A DNA stretch of 64,000 nucleotides from VRUE01 sp963704505 (GTDB lineage: Bacteria; Actinomycetota; Thermoleophilia; Solirubrobacterales; 70-9). The translations under genes and the position numbers were made by a program. Below, in pieces: positions 41,668 through 49,371 of this stretch (its first letter is position 1; every line of letters starts with the position of its first letter). The stretch spans positions 2,666,001-2,730,000 of the forward strand of contig OY969912.1 of assembly GCA_963704505.1 (NCBI GenBank), written 5' to 3'. A model generated the notes under the pieces. That model saw nothing but the letters and a program-made list of their open reading frames with translations. It was not told where the DNA came from and did no database searches.

Positions 41668-43236
41668 CTATTCCTCGAGCCCGACCAGCACCTTGGCCGT
41701 CGCCAGGTCGCCTTCCGGCTTTGAGCCGATGGAGACATAGGAGATCTTGTCCAGGTAGGGCTTCGCGCTGAGGAAGTCCGCCTTTTCGTCGGGTGAGATC
41801 AGCTCTTCGACCAGGCCGAGGGCGGCCGGGCCGTCGGCGAAGCCGGTGATCGGGGTTCCGCCGAGCGCCGACACCGCATGCTTGTACACGGGGTCCGCGG
41901 AGAGCGGCTCGGAGGGCGCCGGGTCAAGGGCGGCCAGCGCGTCGGCCGGGCCGTATCCGATCGCCACCCGTTCGCCCTTGCTGGCGACGACCAGCGGCTT
42001 GGGGCCGATTTCGTCGCTGCGAATCGAGAAGCCGCTGACCTTGCCGCCCAGCGCCGTCACTCCCGGCGTCCCGTTGAGGCGGAGCAGGAGGCCGACCCCT
42101 GAGACGAGGTTGGAGGCTTCGTTGGCCGAGTCGACTTCGATCACCACGGCGCCGCCGAGGTTGCTTTCGTCGGAGCCGTGGGCGAAGACCGCCGCATTGC
42201 CGATGCTGTCGGCGATCTTGCCGATGTCGATCCCGGTCTGTTCCTTGAGCGAGCTCTTGAACTTGTTCGGCGGGATTTCGCCCGGGATCCCGTTTTCGTC
42301 GATCCCGTCGATCAGCTGGCCCAGCTGTTCGCCGAAGCCGGGCAGGGCCAGGGCGGCGAAGGAGTTGGCCGACAGCGAGCCGAGCAGCTTCGAGGCGTCG
42401 GCCGAGGACGGCTTCTGGCCGCCGAGGTCGCTTGCCAGGTCGATCTCGACCGTGTCCTGGCCGGGCACCAGACTGGCGACGGCGGTCGCTTCTTCGGGTT
42501 CGATCCCGGTCGCTTCGAAGATCGGCTTCGACTGCTGGTCCACTTCGCCGCCGGACTGTTCGATCAGGCCGCCGATGTCGACGAAGACGTCGGCGAGGCT
42601 GCCGTCGGCGGCGTTGTCGATCGCCGACTCGAAGGAGTCCTGGTCGGCGAGCGATTCGCCTTCGGAGGCGTCGACAGCGTCCTTGAAGGACCGTTCGCCT
42701 TCGCCGACCACGAGGAAGTCGCCGACGACGCCGACCGTCGTGCCGTCTTCGGCTTCGATGTAGAAGTCGTTGCCTTCGTATTCGCCTTCCTCGGACGGTT
42801 CGTCCTCCTGCTCCGCCCGGTCCTTGACGAATTCGGCGGCGGCGTCGGCGTCGGTGGTCTGGATCGCGACCGAGTAGTCGTTGAAATCGTCGCCGTCGTA
42901 GTTCTCGAAGGCCATGCCCGCTTTTTCACCGAGCCAGGGCTCGACTTCCTTTTCGAAGTCGACCGGTTCGCCTTCCCCCTCGGACGAGTTTTCGAGTTCT
43001 TCGATGATTTTCTCGCCGACGTTGTCGATGCCGGCGACCGACTGGGCGAGGCCATCGACGTCGGCCTTCAGCTGTCCGTCGGGGCGCAACGTCGCTTCGA
43101 CGTAAAGCGGCGATTTCGCCGGCGCGAGGGTGGCGGGATCGCCGCCACCTGAGCTGTCGGAGCTGCCTCCGCAGCCGGAGAGGATCGCAACCGCAGCGGT
43201 CGCCGCGAGGACTGGGAGCACGAGCAGGTTCTTCAT
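41668..43236 (-). CDS. DUF3352-family lipoprotein
   Basis: A 522-residue exported protein. Its N-terminal signal ends in a lipobox (AILSGCGGS), so it is lipid-anchored outside the membrane. The mature part repeats the DUF3352 pattern (APAKSPLYVEATLRP; FAALALPGFGEQLGQLIDG; SYVSIGSKPEGDLATAKVLVGL). It is acidic and rich in Glu/Asp. Similar proteins are widespread in Thermoleophilia and Actinobacteria without a known role. It sits between acpS and glmS. Confidence 0.85.
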   Translation of the reverse strand: MKNLLVLPVLAATAAVAILSGCGGSSDSSGGGDPATLAPAKSPLYVEATLRPDGQLKADVDGLAQSVAGIDNVGEKIIEELENSSEGEGEPVDFEKEVEPWLGEKAGMAFENYDGDDFNDYSVAIQTTDADAAAEFVKDRAEQEDEPSEEGEYEGNDFYIEAEDGTTVGVVGDFLVVGEGERSFKDAVDASEGESLADQDSFESAIDNAADGSLADVFVDIGGLIEQSGGEVDQQSKPIFEATGIEPEEATAVASLVPGQDTVEIDLASDLGGQKPSSADASKLLGSLSANSFAALALPGFGEQLGQLIDGIDENGIPGEIPPNKFKSSLKEQTGIDIGKIADSIGNAAVFAHGSDESNLGGAVVIEVDSANEASNLVSGVGLLLRLNGTPGVTALGGKVSGFSIRSDEIGPKPLVVASKGERVAIGYGPADALAALDPAPSEPLSADPVYKHAVSALGGTPITGFADGPAALGLVEELISPDEKADFLSAKPYLDKISYVSIGSKPEGDLATAKVLVGLEE

Positions 43237-43269
43237 GCGCGGCAGACTAACGGCGCCGCGGGCGGCCCT

Positions 43270-45126
43270 CTACTCGACCGTGACGGTCTTGGCCAGATTT
43301 CGGGGCTGGTCGACGTTCAGCCCGCGGGCTCGGGCGATGTCGTAGGCGAGCAGCTGGAGCGGCAGGATCGCGACGATCGGTTGGAGGATCCAGTCGGTGC
43401 GGGCGACTTCGATCGTCTGGTCGGCGACATCGGTCGCCGCCTCGTCCCCTTCGGTGACGATCGCGATCGTCTCGGCACCGCGGGCCCGCACCTCTTCGAC
43501 GTTGGAGAGGACCTTGCTCAGCACCGGGCTCTCGGTCGCGACGCAGACCACCGGTGTGGAGCTGTCGAGCAGGGCGATCGGACCGTGCTTCATCTCGCCC
43601 GCCGCGTAGGCGTCGGTGGGGATGTAGGAGACCTCCTTCAGCTTCAGCGCCCCCTCGAGGCAGATCGGCAGCCCGATGTGGCGGCCGAGGTAGAGGAAGA
43701 ACTGCCGCTCGTGGAAGGCGGCGGAGACCTCGCCGACCCGGTCCTCGCAGGATGCCAGGGTCTCCTCGATCCTCGAGGGCAGGTGCTTGAATTCGGCGAC
43801 CAGCTCGGAGATCCGTCCCTGCGGCAGCGTCTCGCGCAGCTGCGCGAGACGCAGGGCGATGAGGTAGACGGCGGCGATCTGCGCGACGAAGGTCTTGGTG
43901 GCGGCGACACTGACCTCGAGGCCGGCGCGCGTGTAGAGGATTGCGTCCGCGTCACGCGTCGCCTGGCTGCCCATCACGTTTGTGACCGCCAGCACCGTCG
44001 CGCCGCGCTCGCGGGCGAGGCGCATCGCCGCCAGCGTGTCGGCGGTCTCCCCCGACTGGGTCATGCCGATCACGAGGTCCCCGGGCCCGACCACCGGATT
44101 TCTGTAGCGGTACTCGGAGGCGATGTCCATTTCGACGGGCACCCGGGCCCACTCCTCGATCGCGTAACGACCGACCAGGCCCGCGTGGTAAGAGGTGCCG
44201 CAGGCGACGATCACGATCCGCTTGACCTCGCGCAGCAGGTCGTCGTCGAGCTCCACCTCTGAGAGGTCGACCCCGTCGTCGTCGGGCAGGCGGCCGGCGA
44301 TCGTTTCGGCGACCGCGTCGGCCTGTTCGTGGATCTCCTTGAGCATGTAGGTCTCGTAGCCGCCCTTCTCGGCGGTCTCCTCGTCCCAGGAGACCTCCTG
44401 GGGCTCGCGCTCGACCGGGTTCCCGTCGGCGTCGGTGATCGAGACCCCCGAAGCATCGATCGAGACGACCTCGTCGTTCTCGATCGAGACCGACACCCTG
44501 GTCTCGGCGAGGAAGGCGGGGATCGCCGAGGCGAGGAAGCTCTCCCCCTCTCCGACCCCGGCGACCAGCGGGCACTCCTTACGGGCGCCGACCAGCAAGC
44601 CCGGGTCGTCGGCGTGCATGGCGACGAACGCGTAGTGCCCTCGCAATTCGCCGAACGCGGCGCGGACGGCGGCGGCGAGGTCACCGTCGTAGTGGCTGGA
44701 GATCAGGTGGGCGACGACCTCGGCGTCGGTTTCCGAGCTGAATTCGTCCCCTCCGGCCTCGAGCCGGCGGCGCAGCTTGGCGTGGTTCTCGACGATGCCG
44801 TTGAGGACTATGTGGACGCGGTCGGAAGTGTCCGAATGCGGGTGTGCGTTCTCCTCGGTGACGCGGCCGTGGGTGGCCCAGCGAGTGTGTGCGATGCCGG
44901 TGGTCGCCGGGGGTGCGGCCACCGCGACCCCGCCGCCCTCGGCGTGCTCCTCCATCGCCGCGCGGAGGTTGGCGAGGTTGCCGACGGCGCGGACGCTGTC
45001 GACCTGCCCGTCCTCGATGACCGAAACCCCGGCCGAGTCATAGCCCCGGTACTCGAGCTTCTCGAGCCCGGCGACGAGGATGTCCCGACAGGGGCGGCCA
45101 CCGACATATCCGACGATTCCGCACAT
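43270..45126 (-). CDS. glmS: Glutamine-fructose-6-phosphate aminotransferase (isomerizing)
   Basis: A 618-residue enzyme that makes glucosamine-6-phosphate for peptidoglycan. The N-terminal amidotransferase starts MCGIVGYVG with Cys2 as nucleophile and has HTRWATHGRV and NGIVENHAKLR. Two SIS domains follow (VACGTSYHAGLVGRYAIEEW, GMTQSGETADTLAAMR), with the C-terminal DQPRNLAKTVTVE. No glmS ribozyme is recognisable upstream; the 26-base gap from glmM is too short. Confidence 0.97.
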   Translation of the reverse strand: MCGIVGYVGGRPCRDILVAGLEKLEYRGYDSAGVSVIEDGQVDSVRAVGNLANLRAAMEEHAEGGGVAVAAPPATTGIAHTRWATHGRVTEENAHPHSDTSDRVHIVLNGIVENHAKLRRRLEAGGDEFSSETDAEVVAHLISSHYDGDLAAAVRAAFGELRGHYAFVAMHADDPGLLVGARKECPLVAGVGEGESFLASAIPAFLAETRVSVSIENDEVVSIDASGVSITDADGNPVEREPQEVSWDEETAEKGGYETYMLKEIHEQADAVAETIAGRLPDDDGVDLSEVELDDDLLREVKRIVIVACGTSYHAGLVGRYAIEEWARVPVEMDIASEYRYRNPVVGPGDLVIGMTQSGETADTLAAMRLARERGATVLAVTNVMGSQATRDADAILYTRAGLEVSVAATKTFVAQIAAVYLIALRLAQLRETLPQGRISELVAEFKHLPSRIEETLASCEDRVGEVSAAFHERQFFLYLGRHIGLPICLEGALKLKEVSYIPTDAYAAGEMKHGPIALLDSSTPVVCVATESPVLSKVLSNVEEVRARGAETIAIVTEGDEAATDVADQTIEVARTDWILQPIVAILPLQLLAYDIARARGLNVDQPRNLAKTVTVE

Positions 45127-45152
45127 GGTCGGCTGAATGGTAGACGGCGCGC

Positions 45153-46466
45153 TCAGGCGAGCTCTTGCCGGACGACGCCGACGAGCCGCTCGCAGATCGC
45201 GTCGGCCTCCTCGGCGCTCGGCGCCTCCGCCATCACCCGGACCAGCGGCTCGGTCCCGGAGGGGCGCAGCAGAACCCTGCCGCGGCCCTCGAGCGCGGCC
45301 TGCTCCTGCTCGACGGCCGCCCAGACGGCCTTCGCCCCGGCGATCGCGTCGCGATCGGCCACCTCGACGTTGACCAGCGTCTGCGGCAGCTTCGACATCG
45401 GCGTAGCCGCCGCAAGTTCGCCGCCGCCCAACTCCCGCATCGTCGCCAGCGCGGCGGCGATTCCGTCGCCGGTCGCGACGATCCGGGTGTCGATTATGTG
45501 GCCGGACTGCTCACCACCCAGTGCCCAGCCGCGCTCGGCGAGCTCGTCGAGGACGTAGCGGTCGCCGACCTGGGTGACCGCGACCTCGATTCCCTCGTCC
45601 TCCATCGCCTGGTGGAAGCCGTAGTTGCTCATCACCGTCACCGCGACGCCACCGCCGAGCTCGCCGCGGGCGGCCATGCCCCGGGCTGCCAACGCGATCA
45701 GCTCGTCACCGTCGTGGATCCGTCCCTCGCCGTCGACCGCGAGCACCCTGTCGGCGTCACCGTCGAAGGCGAAGCCGATGCTCGCCTCGCCGGCGGCGAC
45801 GTGGGCGGAGAGAGTCTCGAGATGGGTCGAGCCGCAGCCGTCGTTGATGTTCCGGCCGTCGGGCTCGACGCCGATCGCCTCGACCTCCGCGCCGAGCCGT
45901 TCGAAGATCGCCGGCGCGGCGCGGTGCGCTGCACCGTTGGCGCAGTCGAGGGCGATGCGGACACCGCCCAGGTCAAGTGGGAAGGCGGACTGCAGCGCCC
46001 GCAGGTAGTCCTCGAGCCCGCCGTTCAGCTCACGCACCCGGCCGGGCTCGGCCTCGGCGGGCTCGGCCCCGACGAGTGCCTCGATCCGAGCCTCCTCCTG
46101 GTCGTCGAGCTTGGTCCCCGCGGCGGAGAAGAACTTGATCCCGTTGTCCCCGTAGGGGTTGTGCGATGCGGAGACGACGGCCGCGAGGTCGAAGCTGAGG
46201 CGCTTGACCAGGATCGCCGCGGCCGGGGTCGGCAGGACGCCGGCGAGGTGGGCGTCGCCACCGGCGGCGGCGATCCCCGCGGCCAGGGCCGCCTCGAGCA
46301 TCGGTCCCGACTCGCGCGTGTCGCGGACGATCAGCACCTGCGGGCGCTCGGCGGGAAGCCATGTCGCCACCGCGCGGCCGAGCGCCGTCGCCAACTCCGC
46401 GCTGAGGAACGTCCCAGCCTCTCCTCGGACCCCATCGGTGCCGAAGAGCCTGCGCTCCGTCGCCAT
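45153..46466 (-). CDS. glmM: Phosphoglucosamine mutase
   Basis: A 437-residue alpha-D-phosphohexomutase converting GlcN-6-P to GlcN-1-P. FGTDGVRGEAGTFLSAELA opens the protein, the phosphoserine loop is VVSASHNPYGDNGIKFF, the metal loop FAFDGDADRVLAVD, and the C-terminal phosphate-binding loop LLRPSGTEPLVRVMAEA. It lies ten bases after rpsI, upstream of glmS, so two consecutive steps of amino-sugar synthesis are linked to ribosomal protein genes. Confidence 0.96.
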   Translation of the reverse strand: MATERRLFGTDGVRGEAGTFLSAELATALGRAVATWLPAERPQVLIVRDTRESGPMLEAALAAGIAAAGGDAHLAGVLPTPAAAILVKRLSFDLAAVVSASHNPYGDNGIKFFSAAGTKLDDQEEARIEALVGAEPAEAEPGRVRELNGGLEDYLRALQSAFPLDLGGVRIALDCANGAAHRAAPAIFERLGAEVEAIGVEPDGRNINDGCGSTHLETLSAHVAAGEASIGFAFDGDADRVLAVDGEGRIHDGDELIALAARGMAARGELGGGVAVTVMSNYGFHQAMEDEGIEVAVTQVGDRYVLDELAERGWALGGEQSGHIIDTRIVATGDGIAAALATMRELGGGELAAATPMSKLPQTLVNVEVADRDAIAGAKAVWAAVEQEQAALEGRGRVLLRPSGTEPLVRVMAEAPSAEEADAICERLVGVVRQELA

Positions 46467-46476
46467 CAGCCTGCCG

Positions 46477-47427
46477 TCAGCGCTTGCTGAACTGGGGCTT
46501 CTTGCGCGCCTTCTTGAGCCCCGCCTTGCGGCGCTCCTTGACGCGGGCGTCGCGGGTCAGGAAGCCACGGCGCTTGAGCTCACCCCGCAACTCGGGGTCG
46601 ATCTCGGTCAGTGCCCGGGCGATGCCATGGCGCACCGCGCCGGCCTGGCCGCCGATGCCGCCGCCGTGGACGCGGATGCGGACGTCGACGCTGCCCTCGT
46701 AACCGGTCGTGGTCAGCGGCTGCCGTGCCATCGTCTGGTGCAACGGGCGGGGGAAGAACTCCTCGAGCTCGCGTTTGTTGATCTCGATCTTGCCGCTGCC
46801 CGGTAGAAGAATGACGCGGGCGATCGAGCGCTTGCGCTTGCCGGTCGCGCTGAACCGGGAGCCGCTCTCGAGCTTGGCGGGCGCGGGGCTGGCCGCATCC
46901 TCGTCATCGTCTGAGCCCTCACCGGTGAGCTGCGCCTCGCGTTTGGCGCGCTCTTCCTCCTCGGCCTCACGGCGAGCACGCTCCTCGGCACTGAGCGGCC
47001 GGTCATCGCTCTGCTCGAGCGCAATCGGCTCCAGATCGGCGCCCGGAATGACGTCCTTTTTCTTACCCGAGGACTGCTCAGCTTCGCTTCCGCTGTCCTC
47101 GGCAGGAGCGCCATCGCCCTGGCCACCTTTGTCGTCCTGCTCCGCGACTGCGTCGCTAGCCTCGGCGTCCTCACCCTCCGCAGGCGCCTCATCCTCAGCC
47201 TGCTCAGACTCGGGCGCGACCTCTGAGGCCTCGGCCTCAGATGTCTCGGCCTCAGGTGCCTCGTCCGCGGGTGGCGTGGAGGATGGCTCCTCGCCCGCAG
47301 CTTGTGAGGACGAGGAGTCGTCCTCCACGACAGGACCCCCGGCCGCGGCGTCCGCGCCCGAGTCGTCAGGCGCAGCGTCCTCGGGGGTCTCCTCTGAAGT
47401 CTCTTTGTTCGTCTCGTCCTCTGTCAT
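46477..47427 (-). CDS. rpsI: 30S ribosomal protein S9 with long acidic N-terminal extension
   Basis: Residues about 191-316 are a normal uS9: SATGKRKRSIARVILLPGSG, GSVDVRIRVHGGGIGGQAGAV and a C-terminal KKPQFSKR that reaches the P-site tRNA. In front lie about 190 residues almost devoid of order-promoting residues: Glu/Asp/Ala/Ser/Pro-rich, with a short EERARREAEEEERAKREAQ helix. The ATG overlaps the rplM stop (ATGA), so translation from this start is well supported. Typical S9 is 130-150 residues. The extension is probably disordered, and may be removed or act as a chaperone-like or regulatory tail. Confidence 0.93.
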   Translation of the reverse strand: MTEDETNKETSEETPEDAAPDDSGADAAAGGPVVEDDSSSSQAAGEEPSSTPPADEAPEAETSEAEASEVAPESEQAEDEAPAEGEDAEASDAVAEQDDKGGQGDGAPAEDSGSEAEQSSGKKKDVIPGADLEPIALEQSDDRPLSAEERARREAEEEERAKREAQLTGEGSDDDEDAASPAPAKLESGSRFSATGKRKRSIARVILLPGSGKIEINKRELEEFFPRPLHQTMARQPLTTTGYEGSVDVRIRVHGGGIGGQAGAVRHGIARALTEIDPELRGELKRRGFLTRDARVKERRKAGLKKARKKPQFSKR

Positions 47428-47858
47428 TTCTCAATCTCCATCGGCTTCGGCTGCTGGGCGGTGTGCGGGTGGTCGGGGCCGGCGTAGACCTTGAGCTTGG
47501 TCAGCTGCTGGCGCGCGAGCCGGTTGCGGGGAAGCATCCCCTTCACCGCCTTGCGGATGACCTCCTCCGGCCTGCGCTCGAGCATCTCCGCCAGGGTCCG
47601 GGACTTGATTCCGCCCGGATACCCGGAGTGACGCCAGTAGGTCTTCTGCGCGAGCTTGTCGCCGGTGACGTGGATTTTCTCCGCGTTGACGACGACGATG
47701 AAGTCGCCGGTGTCGACGTGGGGCGTGTACACCGGCTTGCGCTTGCCTCGCAGGGCGTCGGCGATCCGGGTCGCCAGCCGGCCGAGGGTCTGACCCTCGG
47801 CATCGACGACGTACCAGTCTCGCTGGCGGTCGGCGGGGGTGGCGACATAGGTCTTCAT
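47424..47858 (-). CDS. rplM: 50S ribosomal protein L13
   Basis: A 144-residue uL13: WYVVDAEGQTLGRLATRIADALRGK, HVDTGDFIVVVNAEKIHVTGDK, YPGGIKSRTLAEMLERRPEEVIRKAVKGMLP and KVYAGPDHPHTAQQP. It is followed by rpsI in the usual bacterial order with a four-base overlap. There is no Shine-Dalgarno; instead a hairpin with a T6 tract ends four bases before the ATG. Confidence 0.97.
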   Translation of the reverse strand: MKTYVATPADRQRDWYVVDAEGQTLGRLATRIADALRGKRKPVYTPHVDTGDFIVVVNAEKIHVTGDKLAQKTYWRHSGYPGGIKSRTLAEMLERRPEEVIRKAVKGMLPRNRLARQQLTKLKVYAGPDHPHTAQQPKPMEIEK

Positions 47859-47862
47859 CGTG

Positions 47863-47890
47863 AAAAAACCACGCGGACTACTCCCGCGCG
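47863..47890 (-). terminator. Attenuator-like hairpin directly before rplM
   Basis: On the minus strand, CGCGCGG (47890-47884), a 7-base loop and CCGCGTG (47876-47870) form a 7-bp stem with one G-U pair, followed by GTTTTTT (47869-47863). It looks like an intrinsic terminator but sits just four bases upstream of the rplM ATG, so it is more likely a leader attenuator controlling rplM-rpsI. The G-U pair is only a pair in minus-strand RNA, which supports this orientation. Confidence 0.55.
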
Positions 47891-47922
47891 GCCAGCGGAT
47901 GATAGGGCAAGCCCCATCGGCC

Positions 47923-48062
47923 CGCGTACGCCAAGCCCGACCGACCCAAGACCGGCCCGCCTACACCAGGTCCAGCCGACCCGAGACCCACCCGCCTACG
48001 CCGAGCCCAGCCGACCCAAGACCGGCCCGCATATGGCAAGGCCACAGGCCGCGGCCATGGGC
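47923..48062. repeat. 35-bp tandem repeat, three copies plus a decayed fourth
   Basis: Units start at 47923, 47958 and 47993, with a partial unit at 48028; the period is exactly 35 bases. Each begins CGCSTACRCC or similar and contains CCGACCCRAGACC. It lies in the noncoding stretch upstream of rplM. Fixed spacing of about 3.3 helical turns could mark a protein-binding array or simple slippage. No open frame through it resembles a protein. Confidence 0.75.
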
Positions 48063-48140
48063 GGAATTTATTCGCATCGAGATGGCCGCGATCGCAATCT
48101 GATTCTTTTCGCGGCCATCTCGATGCCTATACTGCGGCCT
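48046..48140 (-). repeat. Large inverted repeat carrying intergenic repeat E core (copy 3)
   Basis: An 18-bp perfect stem, GCATCGAGATGGCCGCGA (48074-48091) with its complement at 48109-48126, encloses a 17-base loop. The loop contains ATCTGATTCT, so the minus strand reads AGAATCAGAT as in repeat E copies 1 and 2. An outer 7-bp stem pairs AGGCCGC (48046-48052) with GCGGCCT (48134-48140). It sits between rplM and the riboswitch and could terminate or insulate transcription. Confidence 0.7.
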
Positions 48141-48154
48141 CAATACGCCGAATC

Positions 48155-48303
48155 CCGATCGGACTGTCCGGACGGGAGCGGGGGAACCGCAGGGGTCTTT
48201 GCATCTGAAGGCCCCGGGGGCGAATCGGACGAACACCGTCCGTAGCGCGATCTCTTTCAGCGCGAGCCCGACAGCTAACTCCGCAGGCGGTCGAAAGAGA
48301 GGG
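48155..48303 (+). promoter_or_regulatory. c-di-AMP (ydaO/yuaA-type) riboswitch
   Basis: This leader of the M23 peptidase gene carries hallmark segments in the right order: GAGCGGGGGAACC near 48175-48187, GGGGCGAATCGG near 48216-48228, CCGTAGCGCGATCTCTTTC, and CCCGACAGCTAACTCCGCAG then GCGGTCGAAAGAGAGG at the 3' end. In Actinobacteria this class commonly controls cell-wall hydrolases. High c-di-AMP is expected to switch expression off. Boundaries are approximate. Confidence 0.85.
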
Positions 48304-48307
48304 AAGT

Positions 48308-49261
48308 TTGGTTCGCAGCGCCTTCAAGGGCCGGGCCAGGATGGCCGGAATGGTTTCGACAGTCGCAGTGGCGGCAGTCTCGGTGACGCTTGCGCCCGCC
48401 GCCGGCGCGACGATGACCGGCGGCGCCCCCACCCCGGCGGGCGCCCCGCCCGCCCCCGCCAGTGCCACCGGTGCGCCCGCGAGTGGCGCCCCCAGCGCCG
48501 GGGCGGTGACGCTTGTCTCGGCCAAGACCGGCCCTCGGAAGAGCTTCTACTTCGGGGTGCACAACCCCAGCCTGCACTTCGAAATCGCCAGCACCCAGCA
48601 GCAGAACGACCTTCGCATCGACGTCCTCGACGAAGCCGGCACGATCGTCCGGAGCTTCTACCGCAACGACGTCGAACCGAACATCCCGATCGGGATCCGC
48701 TGGGACGGCACGAACGCAGAAGGGAAGCCCGCCGCCAAAGGTCACTACAGCTTCCGGGTCACCTCACAGGCGGCCGCCCGCGTCGCGCTTCGGGCGACGG
48801 CCTCGACCGAAGAACCGAGCCTCGGCTTCGACTTCTACGTCTACACCTTCCCGATCCTCGGGCCGCACGACTACGGCGGCGCCGAGGGCCGTTTCGGTGC
48901 CGCCCGCTCCGGCCACACCCACCAGGGACAGGACGTCATGGCGGCCTGCGGCACGCCGCTGGTCGCCGCCAGGGGCGGCCGCGTCCAGTACGCCGGCTTC
49001 GAGGGCGCCGCCGGCAACTACCTGGTGATCGACGGCAAGGGCACCCCCTACGACACCGCGTACATGCACCTCGCCGAACCCTCGCCGCTGCACACCGGTG
49101 ACATCGTCCGCACCGGGCAGCCGATCGGGATCGTCGGCGAGACCGGCGACGCCACCGCCTGCCACCTCCACTTCGAGCTCTGGACCGGGCCCGGCTGGTA
49201 TGAGGGCGGCAGCCCGGTCGACCCGCTCCCCTACCTGAAGAAGTGGGACACCTACAGCTGA
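48308..49261 (+). CDS. M23 (LytM-type) metallopeptidase, exported
   Basis: A 317-residue cell-wall endopeptidase. A basic N terminus and hydrophobic stretch form a signal peptide, followed by an Ala/Pro/Gly linker. A FlgD-like/Ig-like domain (IRSFYRNDVEPNIPIGIRWDGTNAEGKPAAKGHYSF in part) precedes the M23 domain: HTHQGQDVMAACGTPLVAA (His and Asp zinc ligands, about 203-210) and CHLHFELW (about 284-291). The start is TTG 48308, just after the riboswitch; ATG at 48341 is an alternative. Control by c-di-AMP links it to wall remodelling and osmotic state. Confidence 0.9.
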   Translation: MVRSAFKGRARMAGMVSTVAVAAVSVTLAPAAGATMTGGAPTPAGAPPAPASATGAPASGAPSAGAVTLVSAKTGPRKSFYFGVHNPSLHFEIASTQQQNDLRIDVLDEAGTIVRSFYRNDVEPNIPIGIRWDGTNAEGKPAAKGHYSFRVTSQAAARVALRATASTEEPSLGFDFYVYTFPILGPHDYGGAEGRFGAARSGHTHQGQDVMAACGTPLVAARGGRVQYAGFEGAAGNYLVIDGKGTPYDTAYMHLAEPSPLHTGDIVRTGQPIGIVGETGDATACHLHFELWTGPGWYEGGSPVDPLPYLKKWDTYS

Positions 49262-49332
49262 ACGGACCCGCGGCCCGCTGCCCTGCCTAGAGCCCGGGGA
49301 AGCGGCGCAGAGACCGCCGGCGAGGGTGGGCA

Positions 49333-49371
49333 GGCGACGGCCGCCCGGCGGGTCGCCGAGGCAATCGCCTC
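49333..49371. terminator. G+C-rich hairpins between convergent genes
   Basis: GGCGAC (49333-49338) pairs with GTCGCC (49352-49357), and the next hairpin GAGGC-AATC-GCCTC (49358-49371) runs into the stop region of the convergent membrane gene. There is no T tract, so a bidirectional terminator is only possible. Confidence 0.3.

Noticed and set aside
45127..45152. A glmS ribozyme upstream of glmS
   Set aside because: The gap from glmM is only 26 bases and has no ribozyme-like fold. This class is mainly from Firmicutes.
47923..48062. Possible CRISPR array
   Set aside because: The units are contiguous with a 35-base period and no unique spacers, and no cas genes are present.
47860..48102. An 80-codon plus-strand frame through the 35-bp repeat
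   Set aside because: It encodes a Pro/Arg-rich repeat product only because 35 is not a multiple of three and no stop occurs. It has no good ribosome site and no family.
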